NCBI GenBank assembly: GCA_021812735.1
Contig: JAKAMV010000415.1
Location: 1 to 8,209, forward strand
DNA from: Chloroflexota bacterium
GTDB taxonomy: Bacteria > Chloroflexota > Limnocylindria > Limnocylindrales > CSP1-4
Direction: 5' to 3'
DNA: 8,209 bases
In this document: positions 6,646-8,209 of the stretch, in pieces
Numbering within the stretch: position 1 is the first letter of the stretch
Layout of the letters: each line of letters opens with the position of its first letter
Position numbers and translations under genes: made by a program
Notes under the pieces: model-generated
The model's input: only the letters and a program-made list of their open reading frames with translations
What the model was told of the DNA's origin: nothing
Database searches by the model: none

Positions 6646-7304
6646 TGGGTTCGGGGCCCGCGGCGGCGTCCCGCCGCCTGCTCGTCGCCACGCGCTCGCG
6701 CCACAAGCTGCGCGAGCTGGCCGACCTCCTCGGCCTCGCGCCGGACGTGGAGCTGCTCTCGCCCGACGACCTGGGCATCGAGGGCGAGCCCGACGAGACG
6801 GGCGAGACGTTCGAGACCAACGCCCGAATCAAGGCCCGCTTCTACGCGCGCAGGTCCGGCCTGCCCACGCTGGCCGACGATTCGGGCCTCGAGGTGGACG
6901 CGCTGGGCGGCGCCCCGGGCGTGCGCACGCGCCGGTTCGCGGGCCCCGACGCCACGGACGAGCAGAACAACGCCAAGCTGCTGCGCGAGCTGGCCGGGCT
7001 CCCGCCCGACCGGCGCGGCGGGCGCTACGTGTGCGTGCTCGCGCTCGCGCTGCCCGCGGCCGAGGGGACCGGCGGCGCCATCCCGATCGAGGTCCGGCGC
7101 GGGACCTGTCGCGGGCGCATCGCGGACGGGCCCCGGGGCGACGGCGGATTCGGCTATGACCCCATCTTCGAGCCGGCACAGGAGCCGCCCGGCGGGCGCA
7201 CGCTGGGCCAGTGGTCGCAAGCCGAGAAGAACGCCATCTCGCACCGGTCACGGGCCGCGTCGCGGATGCGGCCGCTCCTGCGGGAGCGCGGCCTGGGCGG
7301 ATGA
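6645..7304 (+). CDS. rdgB: XTP/dITP diphosphatase (RdgB/HAM1 family)
   Basis: This enzyme hydrolyses dITP, XTP and ITP to monophosphates, keeping deaminated purines out of DNA and RNA. The product is 219 residues, slightly longer than the usual ~200. Visible motifs are LLVATRSRHKLRE (12-24, the phosphate-binding strand-loop), TFETNARIKA (from residue 55), LADDSGLEVDALGGAPG with D78/D79 as the catalytic acidic pair, GDGGFGYDPIF (165-175, base-recognition loop), and EKNAISHRSRA with K195, H200 and R201. Two positions differ from the common pattern: Ser18 where TxN usually has Asn, and Thr58 where ENA is usual. The start is GTG 6645, whose G is the last base of the rph stop TAG. No good Shine-Dalgarno is present, so it probably relies on reinitiation. 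Its stop overlaps the next ATG (ATGA). Confidence 0.95.
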   Translation: MGSGPAAASRRLLVATRSRHKLRELADLLGLAPDVELLSPDDLGIEGEPDETGETFETNARIKARFYARRSGLPTLADDSGLEVDALGGAPGVRTRRFAGPDATDEQNNAKLLRELAGLPPDRRGGRYVCVLALALPAAEGTGGAIPIEVRRGTCRGRIADGPRGDGGFGYDPIFEPAQEPPGGRTLGQWSQAEKNAISHRSRAASRMRPLLRERGLGG

Positions 7305-8209
7305 CGGACAAGTCCGGCTTCCGCCCGGACCTCGAGGGCCTGCGCGCGGTGGCGGTGCTCCTCGTCCTGCTGTACCACGCCGGGGTGCCCCTGGTGACCG
7401 GCGGGTACGTCGGCGTGGACGTGTTCTTCGTCCTCTCCGGGTTCCTCATCACCGGCCTGCTCATCCGCGAGCTGGGCGGCACGGGGCGCGTGGACTTCGC
7501 CGCGTTCTACGCCCGGCGGGCGCGCCGCCTGCTGCCCGCGTCCGCGCTCACGCTGATCGTCACGATCGTCGCGGCGGCCTTCCTGCTGCCGCCCGTGCGC
7601 CTGCCGGACGTGGCGGGCGACACCGTCGCTGCGGGCCTGTATGTGTCGAACATGCGGTTCGCGATCCAGGCGACGGACTACCTCAACTCCGCGCTGCCCC
7701 CGTCCCCGGTCCTGCACTTCTGGTCGCTGGGCGTGGAGGAGCAGTTCTACCTGTTCTGGCCCGCGCTGCTCGTCCTGGCGTCCGGCGCGGCGTTCCGGGC
7801 CGGACGGCGCGATGTCGGCCTGCGGCGGGTGGGGATCGCGCTCGCCGCCGTCCTCGTCGCCTCGCTGCTGTTCGAGGTCTGGCTGACCGGCGTGGCCCAG
7901 CCGTGGGCGTTCTTCGCGCTGCCGGCCCGCGCGTGGGAGCTGGCGCTCGGCGGCCTGCTGGCGCTGCCGGCGGCAACGAGGCTGGTGCCACGCCGGCTCG
8001 GGCCGTGGCTCGGCTGGGCCGGCGTTGCGATGATCGTCGGGTCGGGGTTCGTGCTCAGCGACGCGACCACCTTCCCGGGCGTCGCCGTCCTGCTGCCCAC
8101 GCTGGGCTCGGCGCTGGTCATCGCGGCGGGGCTCGCGCCTGGCGCGCGGCCGGCTCCGTCTCCCGCGCCGGCCTCTGCCTCCGCGGCCGCCGTTCCCGCA
8201 ACGGCCGCG
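7301..8209 (+). CDS. Second OafA/YrhL-type membrane O-acyltransferase, 3' end cut by window
   Basis: An integral-membrane acyltransferase-3 protein that would acylate a surface glycan or lipid-linked sugar. ATG 7301 overlaps the rdgB stop by 4 bases, and the frame is open for 303 codons to the window edge. Seen in order: R-X10-H (R15, H26 in EGLRAVAVLLVLLYH), GYVGVDVFFVLSGFLITG, FYARRARRLLPA, HFWSLGVEEQFYLFWP (W141), then several hydrophobic helices to about residue 285. By eye it is well over half identical to the minus-strand gene at the left edge, including PWAFF.LP.RAWELALG. The visible end (APSPAPASASAAAVPATAA) is an Ala/Pro/Ser-rich stretch not found at the matching place in the paralogue, probably an extended loop before the last helices. 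A C-terminal SGNH domain is possible but out of view. GGGAG lies 14 nt upstream of the start; GGGCGG is nearer. Its coupling to a housekeeping operon is unusual. Confidence 0.9.
   Translation, partial: MTDKSGFRPDLEGLRAVAVLLVLLYHAGVPLVTGGYVGVDVFFVLSGFLITGLLIRELGGTGRVDFAAFYARRARRLLPASALTLIVTIVAAAFLLPPVRLPDVAGDTVAAGLYVSNMRFAIQATDYLNSALPPSPVLHFWSLGVEEQFYLFWPALLVLASGAAFRAGRRDVGLRRVGIALAAVLVASLLFEVWLTGVAQPWAFFALPARAWELALGGLLALPAATRLVPRRLGPWLGWAGVAMIVGSGFVLSDATTFPGVAVLLPTLGSALVIAAGLAPGARPAPSPAPASASAAAVPATAA
7408..7432 (+). repeat. Right arm of the 25-nt inverted repeat within the acyltransferase paralogues
   Basis: Identical to the minus strand of 1088-1112, about 6.3 kb away. A second shared block of about 23 bases covers the GVEEQFYL codons of both genes. 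Together the two genes form a long, diverged inverted repeat around the rest of the window. Confidence 0.8.

Overview
The window is GC-rich DNA (third codon positions are almost all G or C) carrying seven protein-coding genes, two of them cut by the window ends. GTG starts, weak Shine-Dalgarno sites and TAnnnT-type -10 boxes fit a high-GC bacterium. The gene content (a membrane-anchored multi-parvulin foldase, a MazG with what looks like a methylase remnant, and an rph-rdgB pair) is compatible with Chloroflexota. Actinobacteria cannot be excluded from sequence alone, so the taxonomic guess is weak.

Layout. At the left edge, on the minus strand, is an OafA/YrhL-type membrane acyltransferase (1249 down to 1, C-terminus outside). 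A 341-bp divergent spacer follows, then a GT4-type glycosyltransferase on the plus strand (1591-2790). After a 161-bp gap with a GC hairpin and a possible promoter comes a tightly packed plus-strand run: a membrane-anchored parvulin peptidyl-prolyl isomerase (2952-4694), a double-domain MazG NTP pyrophosphohydrolase (4718-5887), RNase PH (5884-6645), an RdgB/HAM1 XTP/dITP diphosphatase (6645-7304) and a second OafA-type acyltransferase (7301-8209, C-terminus outside). Spacings in this run are +23, -4, -1 and -4 bases, so it is almost certainly one transcript with translational coupling.

How the parts fit. MazG and RdgB remove damaged or non-canonical nucleoside triphosphates. RNase PH trims tRNA 3' ends, and rph-rdgB adjacency is common in bacteria. 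The foldase acts outside the membrane on exported proteins. The two acyltransferases and the glycosyltransferase form a surface-glycan theme flanking the nucleotide and RNA core. The acyltransferases are clear paralogues facing outward, and they give the window a 25-nt perfect inverted repeat about 6.3 kb apart.

I see no CRISPR array, tRNA, rRNA, transposase or phage gene, and no clearly new multi-gene system. The most useful oddities are the degenerate methylase remnant in front of MazG, the three-copy parvulin layout with one complete copy, the inverted acyltransferase pair, motif substitutions in RNase PH and RdgB, and a possible leaderless mini-ORF ahead of the glycosyltransferase.
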